Origin: Amycolatopsis sp. EV170708-02-1
Lineage (GTDB): Bacteria; Actinomycetota; Actinomycetes; Mycobacteriales; Pseudonocardiaceae
Length of the DNA stretch: 64,000 nt
Reading direction: 5' to 3'
NCBI RefSeq assembly: GCF_022479115.1
Contig: NZ_CP092497.1
Span: forward strand, 9,114,001-9,178,000
Below, piece after piece: positions 25,659 through 34,986 of the stretch (the stretch's first letter is position 1; each line of letters begins with the position of its first letter). The position numbers and the translations under genes were made by a program. A model generated the notes under the pieces. It had not been told where the DNA came from, searched no databases, and was given only the letters and a program-made list of their open reading frames with translations.

Positions 25659-27575
25659 GGAAAGCGCGCCGGATTCGAGATGCTGGGCGATCGGCCGCGG
25701 CAGCACGTAGGCCACCGCCCCGCCCGGCGTCCCGTTCCACGGCGCGGTGATGCCGGTGACCACGCGCAGCGGCCGCAGGACGCGGTAGAGCCGCCGCTCG
25801 CGTTCGCGGTCCGCGGCCAGCGACGTCTCGATGAACCGCGCCGATTCGGCGTGCACGAGGTTGCCGGTCTCGTTCCCGAACCGCTGCACCGTGGTGCCCG
25901 CCGGGAGGACGACGATCCGCTTGCGCCGGAAGAAGTTCAGCGGCGGCTCGCCTCGCAGCGGCAGGATCGGCCAGTCGGCCGGGTTGTCGGCCTCCTCGCT
26001 CGCGCCCGCCGCGGCCCGTGCCGGATACAGCAGCAGGGTGCCGAGGAAGAACCGCGCAGCCTCTTCGAGTTTGGCGAACGCCACCGGCTCGTCGGTCGGC
26101 GGACGGGACACTTCCCAGCCGCTTTCGGTGCGGCGCAAGGTCCACAGCCCCGGCTCCGGGACCGCGTTCGCGCCGATCCGGTAGGCCGTCGGCGCCACGC
26201 CGTGCTCGGCCAGCCGCTGGTAGAGGACGTCCAGCACCTCGACGGCCCGGATGTCGCGGGCGGGCTCGCCGTCGCGTTCGACCCGGGTGCGGGCGCTCTC
26301 GTCCGGCAGGTCCGCGGCGGTCTGCGGCGGCCGCGGCTTGCCGACGATGTCCGCCTCGGCGGTCGCCCGCACCAGCTCGCCGACCAGCGGCGGCCGGAAA
26401 CCGGCGGCCCGGATGTGCTCGATCAGCTCGGGCTCCGGCGGCACCCCGTATTTCCGCAGGTAGTGCGGGACGGCGGCGGGCCAGATCCAGACGCCGTCGG
26501 TGTGGAAGGCGTTCGGCACGTCCGGCGGGCCGTTCGGGGTGAAGATGTCGGGCTGCGGACCCGGTCTGGTCAACGCCACCGGCGAGCGGAAGAGGTAGTC
26601 CAGGACGCCGCGCATCATGTCCGGCGGCACCGGCGGCCGGTTGACGACCGGACGTTCGCCCTCGTTGTGGGCGTCGACGACCTGCGCGTGCCGGAACACG
26701 ACGTCCAGCGGCAGCCCCGCCTTGGCCGAAAGCCAGGCCGGGACGTGCTTCTGGTCGCGCGGGAAGATCGCGAGCTCGGTCGCGTACGCGCGCGGAGACG
26801 GCTTACCGCCTTCGTTCGGCGCTAGCCGCCACGTCGGCTCCTGATCGGCGTCGAAGTCGAAGTCGAAGTGCGACTCCGCGTCGAGCGTGAACGTGCCCTG
26901 GAACCAGGTGCCGGTCTCGGGCTGATGCATCGCCGCGCGCAGCCGCGCGAACAGCGAGCCGAGCTCCGGCGGGGCCGCGACCGACACCGACACCGGGCCG
27001 TTGCCCTCGTCGCCGACCGAGCGGACCTCGAGTTCGGAGTAGTCGCCGACCTGCCGGAACTGGGCACCGACCCGCTGCCAGCCGGGCGGCAGCACCCGCA
27101 GCAGGGTCCGGCCGATGGCGCGCAGCAGCGCGGCCTGGTCACCCGTACCCGCCTGAAGCCGGGATTCCGGCGTCTCGACAAAGTCGTGCCTGGTCTGCCA
27201 CAAGGCCGTCAGCCGTGTCGGCGCGGCGGTGGTCGAGAAGTCCGTCAGGCCCAGCTCTGCCGCGCGGGCCGCGTCCTCGCCCGCCCAGCGCAACGTCAGG
27301 TCGCCGCCGCCGGTGCTCGGCGCGATCTGGAAATGCTCGTCGTCGAACCGGCCGTACGACTGCAGGCTGAAGGTCGCGCCCGCCTCGCCGTTCAGCACGA
27401 CCCTGGCCGGACGGCCGTTCCAGTCGCGGTCGAAGCCCTCGGGCGCCGCTTCCCCCGGCGGCGCGATGAGCAGTAACGTGCCGTCTTCGGTCGACCGCTG
27501 GGCCGCGAAGACGGTGTCCCCCCAGACGGCGTACAGGCCATCCGGCCGCTCCGCCGCTTGAACCCGGTAACGCAC
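25650..27575 (-). CDS. YezG-like immunity domain fused to TNT-like NAD glycohydrolase fold (copy 1)
   Basis: 641 residues from GTG 27575, 7 bases after GGGAGGGG (27583-27590). The upstream in-frame start at 27653 would overlap the preceding gene and lacks that site. Residues about 135-240 resemble YezG/DUF600 immunity proteins (DYSELEVRSV, ETGTWFQGTFTLDAESHFDFDF). A middle block (HTDGVWIWPAAVPHYLRKYGVPPEPELIEHI) is shared with the paralogue at 33012. The last 105 residues match the TNT fold: TVQRFGNETGNLV, ITAPWNGTPGGAVAYVLP. The catalytic Gln of the usual GGGxQY motif is Ala here, so NADase activity is doubtful. Last gene of the nine-gene operon. Confidence 0.75.
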   Translation of the reverse strand: MRYRVQAAERPDGLYAVWGDTVFAAQRSTEDGTLLLIAPPGEAAPEGFDRDWNGRPARVVLNGEAGATFSLQSYGRFDDEHFQIAPSTGGGDLTLRWAGEDAARAAELGLTDFSTTAAPTRLTALWQTRHDFVETPESRLQAGTGDQAALLRAIGRTLLRVLPPGWQRVGAQFRQVGDYSELEVRSVGDEGNGPVSVSVAAPPELGSLFARLRAAMHQPETGTWFQGTFTLDAESHFDFDFDADQEPTWRLAPNEGGKPSPRAYATELAIFPRDQKHVPAWLSAKAGLPLDVVFRHAQVVDAHNEGERPVVNRPPVPPDMMRGVLDYLFRSPVALTRPGPQPDIFTPNGPPDVPNAFHTDGVWIWPAAVPHYLRKYGVPPEPELIEHIRAAGFRPPLVGELVRATAEADIVGKPRPPQTAADLPDESARTRVERDGEPARDIRAVEVLDVLYQRLAEHGVAPTAYRIGANAVPEPGLWTLRRTESGWEVSRPPTDEPVAFAKLEEAARFFLGTLLLYPARAAAGASEEADNPADWPILPLRGEPPLNFFRRKRIVVLPAGTTVQRFGNETGNLVHAESARFIETSLAADRERERRLYRVLRPLRVVTGITAPWNGTPGGAVAYVLPRPIAQHLESGALSRI

Positions 27576-27615
27576 TATGTGTCCCCTCCCCAAGTACCCC
27601 AAACCGGAGGTAAAT

Positions 27616-28731
27616 CTAGTGGGCCGGATAGCGGGCGTACCACCGGTCGTCACCCGGTGCGCTCCCGCCGAACTCCGCGAGCGCGTCGTCCGCCAGCCGT
27701 CCGATCACCTCGGCCAGTTCCAGCTTCTCGAGCCAGTCCGTCCGCAGGGCCTGCTCGCCGTACATCGCGCCGACGAGGTTTCCGCAGATCGACCCCGTCG
27801 AGTCGCTGTCGCCGCTGTGGTTCACCGACGCGAGCAGCGCGGTGTTCGCGTCCGTGGTGGTCAGTGCGACGTAGACCGACATCGAAAGCGCGGTTTCGCC
27901 GATGTTCCCCTGGCCGAGTGTTTCGAGCTTCTCCGGCGTCGGAGCACCTTCGCGGGCCAGGGCGAGTGCCTGGTCCAGCGCGACGCTCTGCTCCTCGTGC
28001 CCCCGGTACTTCTCCAGCTCGGCACGGGCGGTCGCGACGGCGTCGAGCAGCGGTTTCCCGAGCAGCAGCTCGCGCACGATCACCGCGAAGGCACCCGACG
28101 AGAGATACCCGCTCGGGTGACCGTGCGTCAGCGCCGCGCTCTCGGCGCCGAGCCGGAACACCTCGGCGAGGTCGTCCGACCACAGCGCGACCGGTGCCGC
28201 GCGCATGATCCCGCCGCAGCCCTTCGAGTTGTTCACCGGCTTGTCCATGCCGACGCGCACGCCCGTCCTGCCGTACGCCTCCAGCTCGCCGAAGCAGGTG
28301 AGCCCGGGCGCGCGACGGCTGAACAGCTCGCGGTTCGTGATCAGCCAGCCGTCCGGTTCCGCGCTCGTGTCCTTCGGGCCGCGTGCCCGCTCCCACGGAA
28401 TGCCCTGGGTGTGCAGCCAGCGCTGGTAGGCCAGCTGGAGCGACTGCTCTACGGGGGTGGTAGCAAAGGTCCCTTGCTCCCGGCGGGCGGCGGCATGGGC
28501 CCTGACCAGGCCTTCGAGGGTGAAGAGCGTCATCTGGGTGTCGTCGGTGATCCGCCCGACGCCGCCGTACGCGGGGATGAGGTCGGTGATCCCGGCGGGG
28601 CCGGCGATCTCGCGGATGCGGTCGATCGAGTCGAACTCGGTCTTCGCGCCGAGCGCGTCGCCGATCGCCCCGGCGAGCAGGCTGCCGCGCAGCCGCGACC
28701 TGGTCGCCGGATGTTGAAGCCACTCGCGCAT
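27616..28731 (-). CDS. ADP-ribosylglycohydrolase with intact metal site
   Basis: 371-residue ADP-ribosyl-[dinitrogen reductase] hydrolase/ARH family enzyme that would remove ADP-ribose from proteins. It has the N-terminal LRGSLLAGAIGDALGAKTEF, the metal-binding ITDDTQMTL, the central NNSKGCGGIMRAAPVAL, and the C-terminal NHSGDSDSTGSICGNLVGA. It lies between a degenerate ADPRG gene and a TNT-like gene, so immunity against the ADP-ribosyltransferase domains upstream is an inference. Bases 28457-28481 within the gene are a copy of a dispersed repeat and encode EQGTFATTP in frame. Starts four bases after the preceding stop. Confidence 0.9.
   Translation of the reverse strand: MREWLQHPATRSRLRGSLLAGAIGDALGAKTEFDSIDRIREIAGPAGITDLIPAYGGVGRITDDTQMTLFTLEGLVRAHAAARREQGTFATTPVEQSLQLAYQRWLHTQGIPWERARGPKDTSAEPDGWLITNRELFSRRAPGLTCFGELEAYGRTGVRVGMDKPVNNSKGCGGIMRAAPVALWSDDLAEVFRLGAESAALTHGHPSGYLSSGAFAVIVRELLLGKPLLDAVATARAELEKYRGHEEQSVALDQALALAREGAPTPEKLETLGQGNIGETALSMSVYVALTTTDANTALLASVNHSGDSDSTGSICGNLVGAMYGEQALRTDWLEKLELAEVIGRLADDALAEFGGSAPGDDRWYARYPAH
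28457..28481. repeat. Dispersed element, copy 2, inside a coding gene
   Basis: GTGGTAGCAAAGGTCCC followed by TTGCTCCC matches the copy at 12506 in 24 of 25 bases. It is read in frame within the ADP-ribosylglycohydrolase gene at about residues 85-93, between helical segments, where it could be tolerated as a loop insertion. The second arm of the palindrome is absent. Confidence 0.75.
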
Positions 28732-28735
28732 TGGT

Positions 28736-30760
28736 CTACTGATCTCCTCGTGGATACCGTTTCGCGTCCCAGCGCCGCCGCTCTTCGGGCTCGCGGGGCA
28801 GGCCGAAGCGGTTGAAGTAGTAATAGGCGTCGCCCGCCAGATTGTCGATGACGCCGAGTCCGGAGTACGCGGCGAGCCAGGCCTCCGGGAGACCGGGCAC
28901 GGTGAGCCTCGCGCCCACCATGGCTCCAGTGAGCGCCGCGGTCACCGAGCCGCCGCGGGCGGCCAGCGCCAGCGCTGCTTCGGCGTCGTACCCGCGCTTG
29001 GCGGCGGCGAACAGGGCCCGGCCGAGCACCGAAAGCGGCGTCCTGCCGTCCCCGATGCTGTCGAACTGCTCGACGTCATCACCGCCGACGTCGTTCCGGA
29101 GGTCGAGCACGGTTTTGACCAGCTCGCCGACCTCGCCGCTGTACTCGTCGAAGCCTTCGAGGAAGTTCGCGACCGCCAGCTCGCCGTCCCGGGCCGCGAG
29201 CTGGGCGCGGAACACGTTCACCAGCAGTTCGGCGCCGTGGACGACCTCGTGCCCGGCGGCGGAACCGACCAGTTCGCGGACCACCTTCATCGCGTAGAAG
29301 GTGCTGTCGGCGGGACCCTGCACGCCACCGGTCACCGTCGCGGCGAGCGCGGTCGCCAGCATCGCCGAGAACTCGGCGGGCGCGGGTCCGGCGTTCGCGG
29401 TGGCCTTGGCGACCCAGCCGTCCGGCCGTCCGCCCGCGGGCAGCGAGGCCGGGATCTCGGGTTTGTCCGGCGTGGGATCCAGGCCGCGGATCACCGATTC
29501 GGTGTGGAACAGCAGCTGCCGGGTCAGGCCGCCGAGCGGCAGGCCGTCGGCGGGATCGGCGCCCGAGCCGAGTGCGTCGCCGAGCGCGAAGCCGACGTAC
29601 GCGCCGAGAAGCCGCGGGTACGCGAAGCTGCCGACGGGGAGCGTCGGGTCGTAGAACTTCCCGAACGTCCAGGCGCTCGGACGCGGCTCGCCGTTGTCGT
29701 AGTAGTGCGTGACCAGCCCGTTGGTGAACAGGTCTTCGGGCAGTTCGGGCAGCGGACGGCCGTCGTACTTCGCCCGGGAGCGCTCGAACGACAGCGTCGA
29801 GGCCTGCGTGAAGCGAGTGAGCTCTTCGCTGCTCAGGGGGTAGCCGTTGTCCCGCGCCTGGTCGACGAGGCTCCGCAGGTTCGCGACGGCCGCGGTGTCG
29901 TACTCCCCGCTGAAGTAGGCGGGACGCCCGACGGACTCGGGGCGCTCGGTCCCGGCCGGGAGGTCGAGGTCGGCGACCTGCCGCAGCGTCTCCGGGTAGA
30001 CGTTGAACGTCTCCGGGCGGCCGGGGTTGACCAGCAGGCCGAGGCCCGGGGTGTCCTTGCCCCGGCGCAACAGCACGCGGGGCTGGATCCGCTGCCACAC
30101 CGTGTACTCGGACGGGACCTGGGCCTCGGAGGTGTAGACGACGAAACGCACGCCCGCGTCACCGAAGTCGCGGACCTGCAGGTGGCCGTCCTTCGCCGGG
30201 GCCAGCACGTCGAGGTCGAGCATCCAGTGGACGAACTCCTCCGGCGTGATCCACTCGACGCGGAGGTAGCCGAGGAGCGTCTCGACGGGGCTTTCCGGCG
30301 CCGGGCGGCCGGCGAAACGCGGCCCGGGCCGGTGCTCCGGGTTCGCGCGGACCGCGCCGGTCGGCTCGCCGAAGAGCGTGTGCTGCTCCCAGCGCAGGAT
30401 CGCCGCCTTCGGCACGGGCAAGCCGGGGACGGCGGCCGGGTCGAACTCGGGATCGACGACTTCCGTCCACCGGGTGAACGCTTCAGTGTCGTCGCCCGCC
30501 GCCGAAACGGCCATCAGCTCCAGGTCGAGGCGGATTTCGCCACCGTCGTCCGGGACGAAGGCGACCGGGCTGGGGAACAGCCCGGTGCCGGGGTCGGTGC
30601 CGTCGAGCCAGCCGACGGTGTTGTAGGTGACGTTCCAGCCGTCGGTCGCGCGCACGACGTACTCGCGGCGGACCCGCAACGCGCCGGTCCCCTCCCCGCC
30701 CTGGTCCGTCAGCCATTCCTCGACGCGGCTGACGGCTTCCTCTTCGTTCATCATCCCCAT
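28736..30760 (-). CDS. YrhB-like immunity domain fused to degenerate ADP-ribosylglycohydrolase (copy 1)
   Basis: 674 residues from ATG 30760 (ATG 30754 or 30751 possible). Residues 1-80 (EEEAVSRVEEWLTDQ, GWNVTYNTVGWLDG) resemble the YrhB/Imm35 immunity fold. A middle region of about 280 residues is shared with the upstream paralogue. From about 400 it follows the ARH fold (LLGAYVGFALGDALGSG to ALTGAMVGARL). The metal ligands are gone: the DDTQM equivalent reads GGLTRQ and the GDSDS equivalent reads ARGGSV. It is a predicted non-catalytic ADP-ribose-binding or structural relative. Begins five bases after the upstream gene and ends four bases before the intact hydrolase. Confidence 0.75.
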   Translation of the reverse strand: MGMMNEEEAVSRVEEWLTDQGGEGTGALRVRREYVVRATDGWNVTYNTVGWLDGTDPGTGLFPSPVAFVPDDGGEIRLDLELMAVSAAGDDTEAFTRWTEVVDPEFDPAAVPGLPVPKAAILRWEQHTLFGEPTGAVRANPEHRPGPRFAGRPAPESPVETLLGYLRVEWITPEEFVHWMLDLDVLAPAKDGHLQVRDFGDAGVRFVVYTSEAQVPSEYTVWQRIQPRVLLRRGKDTPGLGLLVNPGRPETFNVYPETLRQVADLDLPAGTERPESVGRPAYFSGEYDTAAVANLRSLVDQARDNGYPLSSEELTRFTQASTLSFERSRAKYDGRPLPELPEDLFTNGLVTHYYDNGEPRPSAWTFGKFYDPTLPVGSFAYPRLLGAYVGFALGDALGSGADPADGLPLGGLTRQLLFHTESVIRGLDPTPDKPEIPASLPAGGRPDGWVAKATANAGPAPAEFSAMLATALAATVTGGVQGPADSTFYAMKVVRELVGSAAGHEVVHGAELLVNVFRAQLAARDGELAVANFLEGFDEYSGEVGELVKTVLDLRNDVGGDDVEQFDSIGDGRTPLSVLGRALFAAAKRGYDAEAALALAARGGSVTAALTGAMVGARLTVPGLPEAWLAAYSGLGVIDNLAGDAYYYFNRFGLPREPEERRRWDAKRYPRGDQ

Positions 30761-30765
30761 TTCGT

Positions 30766-33011
30766 TCACCAGCGGGGATACCGCTGGGACCAGCCGTCGA
30801 CCTCGTGCAGCGCCGAGTGGCGGTCGAAGTGCCAGAACGCGTCCGTGGCGATGTTCTCCAGCAGGTACCGCAGTTCCAGTTGCTCGACCCACTTCTGCGG
30901 CAGCCCCGGGATACCGGTGCGGGCGCCGAGCAGCGCGCCGGCGATGGCGCCGGTGATCGCGCTGCGGCCCGAGTGGTTGACCGCCCGCAGCAGCGCCTGC
31001 TCCGGGTAGTTCTCGAAGCCGGACAGCGCCGCGAACGCGCGGCCCAGCACGGAAAGCGTGCCCTTGCCGTCGCCGATCAGCTCCGGGACCCGCAGATCGG
31101 GCAGGCCGTGTTTGCCGAAGAACGGCACCGATTCCGCGACCATCGCCTTGAGATCCGCCCAGACCGGGCCCCGCTGGTGCGGGTTCTGGTCGCTGAAGAT
31201 CTCGCGGGAGGTGTTCCAGACCGGGTAGCTGAACGCCTCCGAGGTCAGCGCCGGTTCGAACAGCCAGGTCAGGTAGGTCGCCGCCTCGACGTCGACCTCA
31301 CCCGGATGCGTGACCGCGACGAGGTCGCGCACCGCCTGCCGGACGCCGCCGCTCATCGCGCTCCCCGGCCCGGCCGCGGTCATCGCCGCCGGCAGCGCCG
31401 CGACCAGCGCGTCCGGTCCGCTCATCGGCATCGCCGTCGGCGAGACGGTCGCCAGCGCGTGGTAGGCGTTCAGCTCGGCGTCGTCGGGGGTGCGGCGGAC
31501 GCGGAGTTCCGGCACCTTCACGAGCCAGCCGTCGGCGTTGTCCAGCGGCGCGCCCTGGGTGTGCAGCCAGCGCATCAGCGAGTTGCGGGCGACCGTGCCG
31601 AGCGCCTTTTCGGCGTCGCGGTTCTCCGGCTGCTCGCGATGCGGGCTGCGGATCACGGCCTCGGTGTAGAACAGCAGCCGCTGGGTGAGCGGCCCGACGC
31701 GACCGGGCAGGTCGAAGGCGACCGTCAGGTCCGAGACGCCCTCGGGGCCGTAGGTGTTGTGGATCTCGTCGAGCCGCATCCGGTCGACAGCCGCGCCGAG
31801 GGCCTCGCCGAGCGCGAAGCCCACATACGCGCCCGTGACGCGCTGCCAGCCGTAGCGCGAGCTGGAGCGGTCTCGGTCGAAGTACTTGCCGAAGGTGTCC
31901 AGACGCGGCTGGATCTGGCCTTCGTTGTCGTAGCCCGGCGCCAGCCCGTTCGCCCGAAGGTCGTTCGGACGGGAGCGGGGCGGCTCCGGCTGCTTGAGCC
32001 GGGCCAGCCAAGACTGGCCGAGGATGGTCTTCTGGCATTCCTCGGCGCTCAGCTCGAAACCACGACGGCGTGCCCGCTCGGCCGCCGCCAGTGGCGGTTT
32101 CACCGGCTCGGCCAGGCCCATCTTCGCGGCGGTTTCGGCGGCGAAGGTCTCCAGTTCCGGATCCGCTTCCGGGCAGCGTTCGTTGACGTCGACCCCCGCG
32201 CCCCGGCGGGGGAACCGCTGCGCGGTCTCGGCGAGTTCGGCGCCGCTGACGTCCTCGAACGTCGCGGGACCGCCGTTGATCACGAGGTTCGGCGGACTCT
32301 CGTACCCGGCCAGGGTGGCGATGTCGACCTTCCAGTACCCGTGTTCGCGGGACGGGAGGTTCCTGGTCGAGCTGAACACCCGCAGCTCGGCGCGCTCCTC
32401 GTTGAAGTAGAACCGCTCCGTCTTGCCCGACGCCAGGTCGAGCGGGACGTAGACCTCGCAGCGCAGCAGCCCGATGAGCAGCTGTTCCCTGGTCAGCCAG
32501 CCGACGCTGGCGAACGACAGCAGCGTTTCGAGCTTGTTCTCCGGCTTCGGGTAACCACGGCGGACCGGACCGGCCTTGTACTCGGGTTCTCCCGTTCCTC
32601 CCCGGTCTGCACGCCTTCCGCGTTGACCTTGACCCAGCCCGCGACGACGGCAGGCGGGACGCCGAGGTCACCGAGACCGGCCTTGGCGTACTCGGGGTCG
32701 ACGACCTCGCGCCAGGCCTCCTGGCCGGGGAACGCGACCGGGACGCTGAGCCCGCCGGGCTGCGGATGCGCCTGGCGCAGCTCGCCGTCGGGCTCGCGCA
32801 CGATCACCGACGGCGGCGGGAAGATCTCCTTCTCGGCGTGACCCTCGTCGAGGAAGGCGATCGTGTTGTAGGGGACCGACCAGCCCTCAGGGATGCGCAG
32901 GACCTTCTCGTGGTTCACGCGCAGGCCGGCGCCGCCCGGTTCGGACACGTCCGGACCGTGGACCGCGCGCAGCCACTCTTCGACCTTGGCTACCGCTTCC
33001 GCCGATTCCAC
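30766..33011 (-). pseudogene. YrhB-like/degenerate ADP-ribosylglycohydrolase (copy 2), split by a frameshift
   Basis: Homologue of the next gene in two frames. GTG 33011 opens the YrhB-like part (EAVAKVEEWLRAVHGPD, GWSVPYNTIAFLDEGH) to about residue 143 (GEERENP). At 32583-32586 the frame is lost and reads to a stop at 32493. In another frame, coherent homologous sequence continues directly as EYKAGPVRRGYPKPENKLETLL and runs to 30766. Inserting one G after AACCC restores an uninterrupted protein of about 748 residues. The ARH-like region is also degenerate (VGPLTQRLL for the DDTQM site and NHSGRSAITGA for GDSDS). It abuts the TNT-like gene stop. Confidence 0.8.
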
Positions 33012-34490
33012 CTACTCGATCCTCTCCAGGCTGCCGTCGGACACGTGCTCGGCGATGGTCCTCGGGAGCACGTAGGCCACCGCCCCACCAGGCATGTTCG
33101 CCCAAGGGACGGTGACACCGATGATCACGTGGAGCGGGCGTCGCAGCCGGTAGGTCCCACCGACACGCTCCCGTTCCAGCGGCAGGGACGTCGTGGCGAA
33201 CCGTACCCCTCCGTGGTGAACCAGATTGCCGGTTTCCTCGCCGAACCGCAGTACGACCGTACCGGCGACCATCCGGCTCACGCGCTTGTTGCGGAGCAAG
33301 GTGAGGGGAGGCTCACCCGGTGCCGCGTGCACCGGCCAGTCGGCGAGTTCCTTCGCCGTCTCCAGTGGCGTCTCGTGTCCGGCGGTCATCCGCGCCGGAT
33401 GCAGCAGAACCGCGCCGAGGAGCTGATGCGACGCGTCTTCGAGCTTGTCGAAATACTTCGGCGAGACCGCGGCGCCGCCCGAGTAGGCCGCGACCTCCCA
33501 GCCCTTCTCGGTGAAGTTGAGGCACCAGGCGCCGTCCGCGCGGTCGCCGATGCGGTACGCCTCCGGCCAGACGGCGTGCTCGCCGAGCCTGCTGACCAGC
33601 ACGACCAGGAGTTCTTCGTCGGTCAGGTCCGGATTCGGCGACGTCTCCAGCTCCGCGGCGATGTCGCCCTCGGTCTTCTTGACGTCGGAGCGGCCCGGTC
33701 TCGGTCTCGGCTTCCCGAGCAGGTCCGCTTCCGCGGTCCGCCGCACCAGATGTTCGACGTACGGCGGCTGGAACCGCTGGCCGCGGATGTGCTCGACCAG
33801 CTCCTGCTCCGGCGGGATCCCGTATTTCCGCAGGTAGTGCGGCACGGACGCGTGCCAGATCCAGGTGCCGTCGGTGTGGTAGCTCTCCGGGACGTCGCCG
33901 TCGGCCTCCGGATCGAAGATGTCCTTGCCGAGCCCGCTGCCGGACAGGATCGCCGGTTCCCGTTCGAGGTACTGCGCGATCAGCGGCGCTTCGGACTCGT
34001 CGAGCTCCGGCCGGTCCACCACCGGCGGTTCGCCCTCGGTGTACGCGTCGACGATCCGGGCGTGCCGGAACTCGACGCGCAACGGAAGCTGCGCGCGCAG
34101 CCGCCACCAGTCCGGGACGTGCTCGTCCTCGCGCGGGAACGCGGCCAGCTCGTCCGGGTACGCCGAAGCCGGCGGTGCCTCGGTCCACGACGGCTCGTCG
34201 TCGAGGGTGAAGTCGAAGTCGAAGGTGCCGTCGGGTTTCAGCGTGAACCGCGACTGGAGCCACGTCCCCCGGCCGGTCGTGTACATCCCGGTGCGGAGCC
34301 TGCCGAAGAGCTCGTTCAGCTCGGGCGCGGGCACGAGGTTGTGGCCCTCGAGTTCGGTGTGCTCCCCGGCCTGCCGGAAATCGGCGACCGCGGCGTGGGC
34401 GGGGTCGGTGATGCCCGCCAGGATGAGCCTGCCGATCTGGACCAGGAGCGCGCGCTGTTGTTCCGGAGTGAGTTGTTCCACGTGAATCAT
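33012..34490 (-). CDS. YezG-like immunity domain fused to TNT-like fold (copy 2)
   Basis: 492 residues from ATG 34490; upstream in-frame codons overlap the preceding gene. Residues 1-105 resemble YezG/DUF600 immunity proteins (QRALLVQIGRLILAG, RGTWLQSRFTLKPDGTFDFDF). The shared middle block is SYHTDGTWIWHASVPHYLRKYGIPPE. The last 100 residues have the TNT fold (VVLRFGEETGNLVHH, GVTVPWANMPGGAVAYVLP), again with Ala in place of the catalytic Gln. Compared with copy 1 it lacks about 130 N-terminal residues. The TAG stop is followed immediately by the GTG of the next gene. No clear ribosome site, so coupling to upstream genes is likely. Confidence 0.75.
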   Translation of the reverse strand: MIHVEQLTPEQQRALLVQIGRLILAGITDPAHAAVADFRQAGEHTELEGHNLVPAPELNELFGRLRTGMYTTGRGTWLQSRFTLKPDGTFDFDFTLDDEPSWTEAPPASAYPDELAAFPREDEHVPDWWRLRAQLPLRVEFRHARIVDAYTEGEPPVVDRPELDESEAPLIAQYLEREPAILSGSGLGKDIFDPEADGDVPESYHTDGTWIWHASVPHYLRKYGIPPEQELVEHIRGQRFQPPYVEHLVRRTAEADLLGKPRPRPGRSDVKKTEGDIAAELETSPNPDLTDEELLVVLVSRLGEHAVWPEAYRIGDRADGAWCLNFTEKGWEVAAYSGGAAVSPKYFDKLEDASHQLLGAVLLHPARMTAGHETPLETAKELADWPVHAAPGEPPLTLLRNKRVSRMVAGTVVLRFGEETGNLVHHGGVRFATTSLPLERERVGGTYRLRRPLHVIIGVTVPWANMPGGAVAYVLPRTIAEHVSDGSLERIE

Positions 34491-34518
34491 CGCGCCCGGT
34501 TCGGCCGGCTGAGCGGGC

Positions 34519-34986
34519 TCATTCCGAGTCCCCTTCCTCCGGTGGTTCGTATTCGGGGAACCGCGGCTCCGCCCGGAAGGACGGCGGTTCACCGGCGGCG
34601 CGGCGGGCCAGCTCGTCCTCCCACATCTTGAAGGTGCGCTTGCGCAGCGACTGGATTAACGCCACTTCCTGTGGCTGCATGTCGCGTTCTTCTCGCCGAG
34701 CCTGGTCGTAGAGGCCGTCGATGGTGTCGTAAAGCGCGAAGACCGCACCCTCGCCTTTGAGGTAGCGCGAGCGGGCGTACTCGGTCTCCTGCACGAACTT
34801 CTGCTCGGGAACCTTGCTGATGTCCGAGCTGGCCATCGCGCGAAGGACTTCACGGACGTGGCTCGGGTCTTCCTCGAATTCACCGGTGCGCAGATTGAGG
34901 AGATACCCGGTGAGGCCGCCGTCCGGCGTCGCGTCGACCCGGTAGGTCTGCGCGTAGTAGGTGAAGTAGGCCGGCGTCTCGATCAC
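34519..34986 (-). CDS. Unknown 155-residue protein in the toxin operon
   Basis: GTG 34986 overlaps the stop of the 2445-residue gene by four bases (GTGA), so the two are translationally coupled. The protein is acidic, cytoplasmic and mostly helical: an N-terminal strand-rich part (YFTYYAQTYRVDATPDGGLTGYLLNLRTGEFEEDP) followed by helices with many Arg/Glu (YDQARREERDMQPQEVALIQSLRKRTFKMWEDEL) and a Pro/Glu tail. No family recognised. Its position directly after the large toxin-like gene makes it a candidate chaperone or immunity protein, by inference only. Confidence 0.75.
   Translation of the reverse strand: MIETPAYFTYYAQTYRVDATPDGGLTGYLLNLRTGEFEEDPSHVREVLRAMASSDISKVPEQKFVQETEYARSRYLKGEGAVFALYDTIDGLYDQARREERDMQPQEVALIQSLRKRTFKMWEDELARRAAGEPPSFRAEPRFPEYEPPEEGDSE

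Noticed and set aside
34474..34487. parS-like sequence GTTCCACGTGAATC at the TNT-like copy 2 start
   Set aside because: It has two mismatches to parS and encodes the conserved protein start; far from parAB, chance is the simpler explanation.
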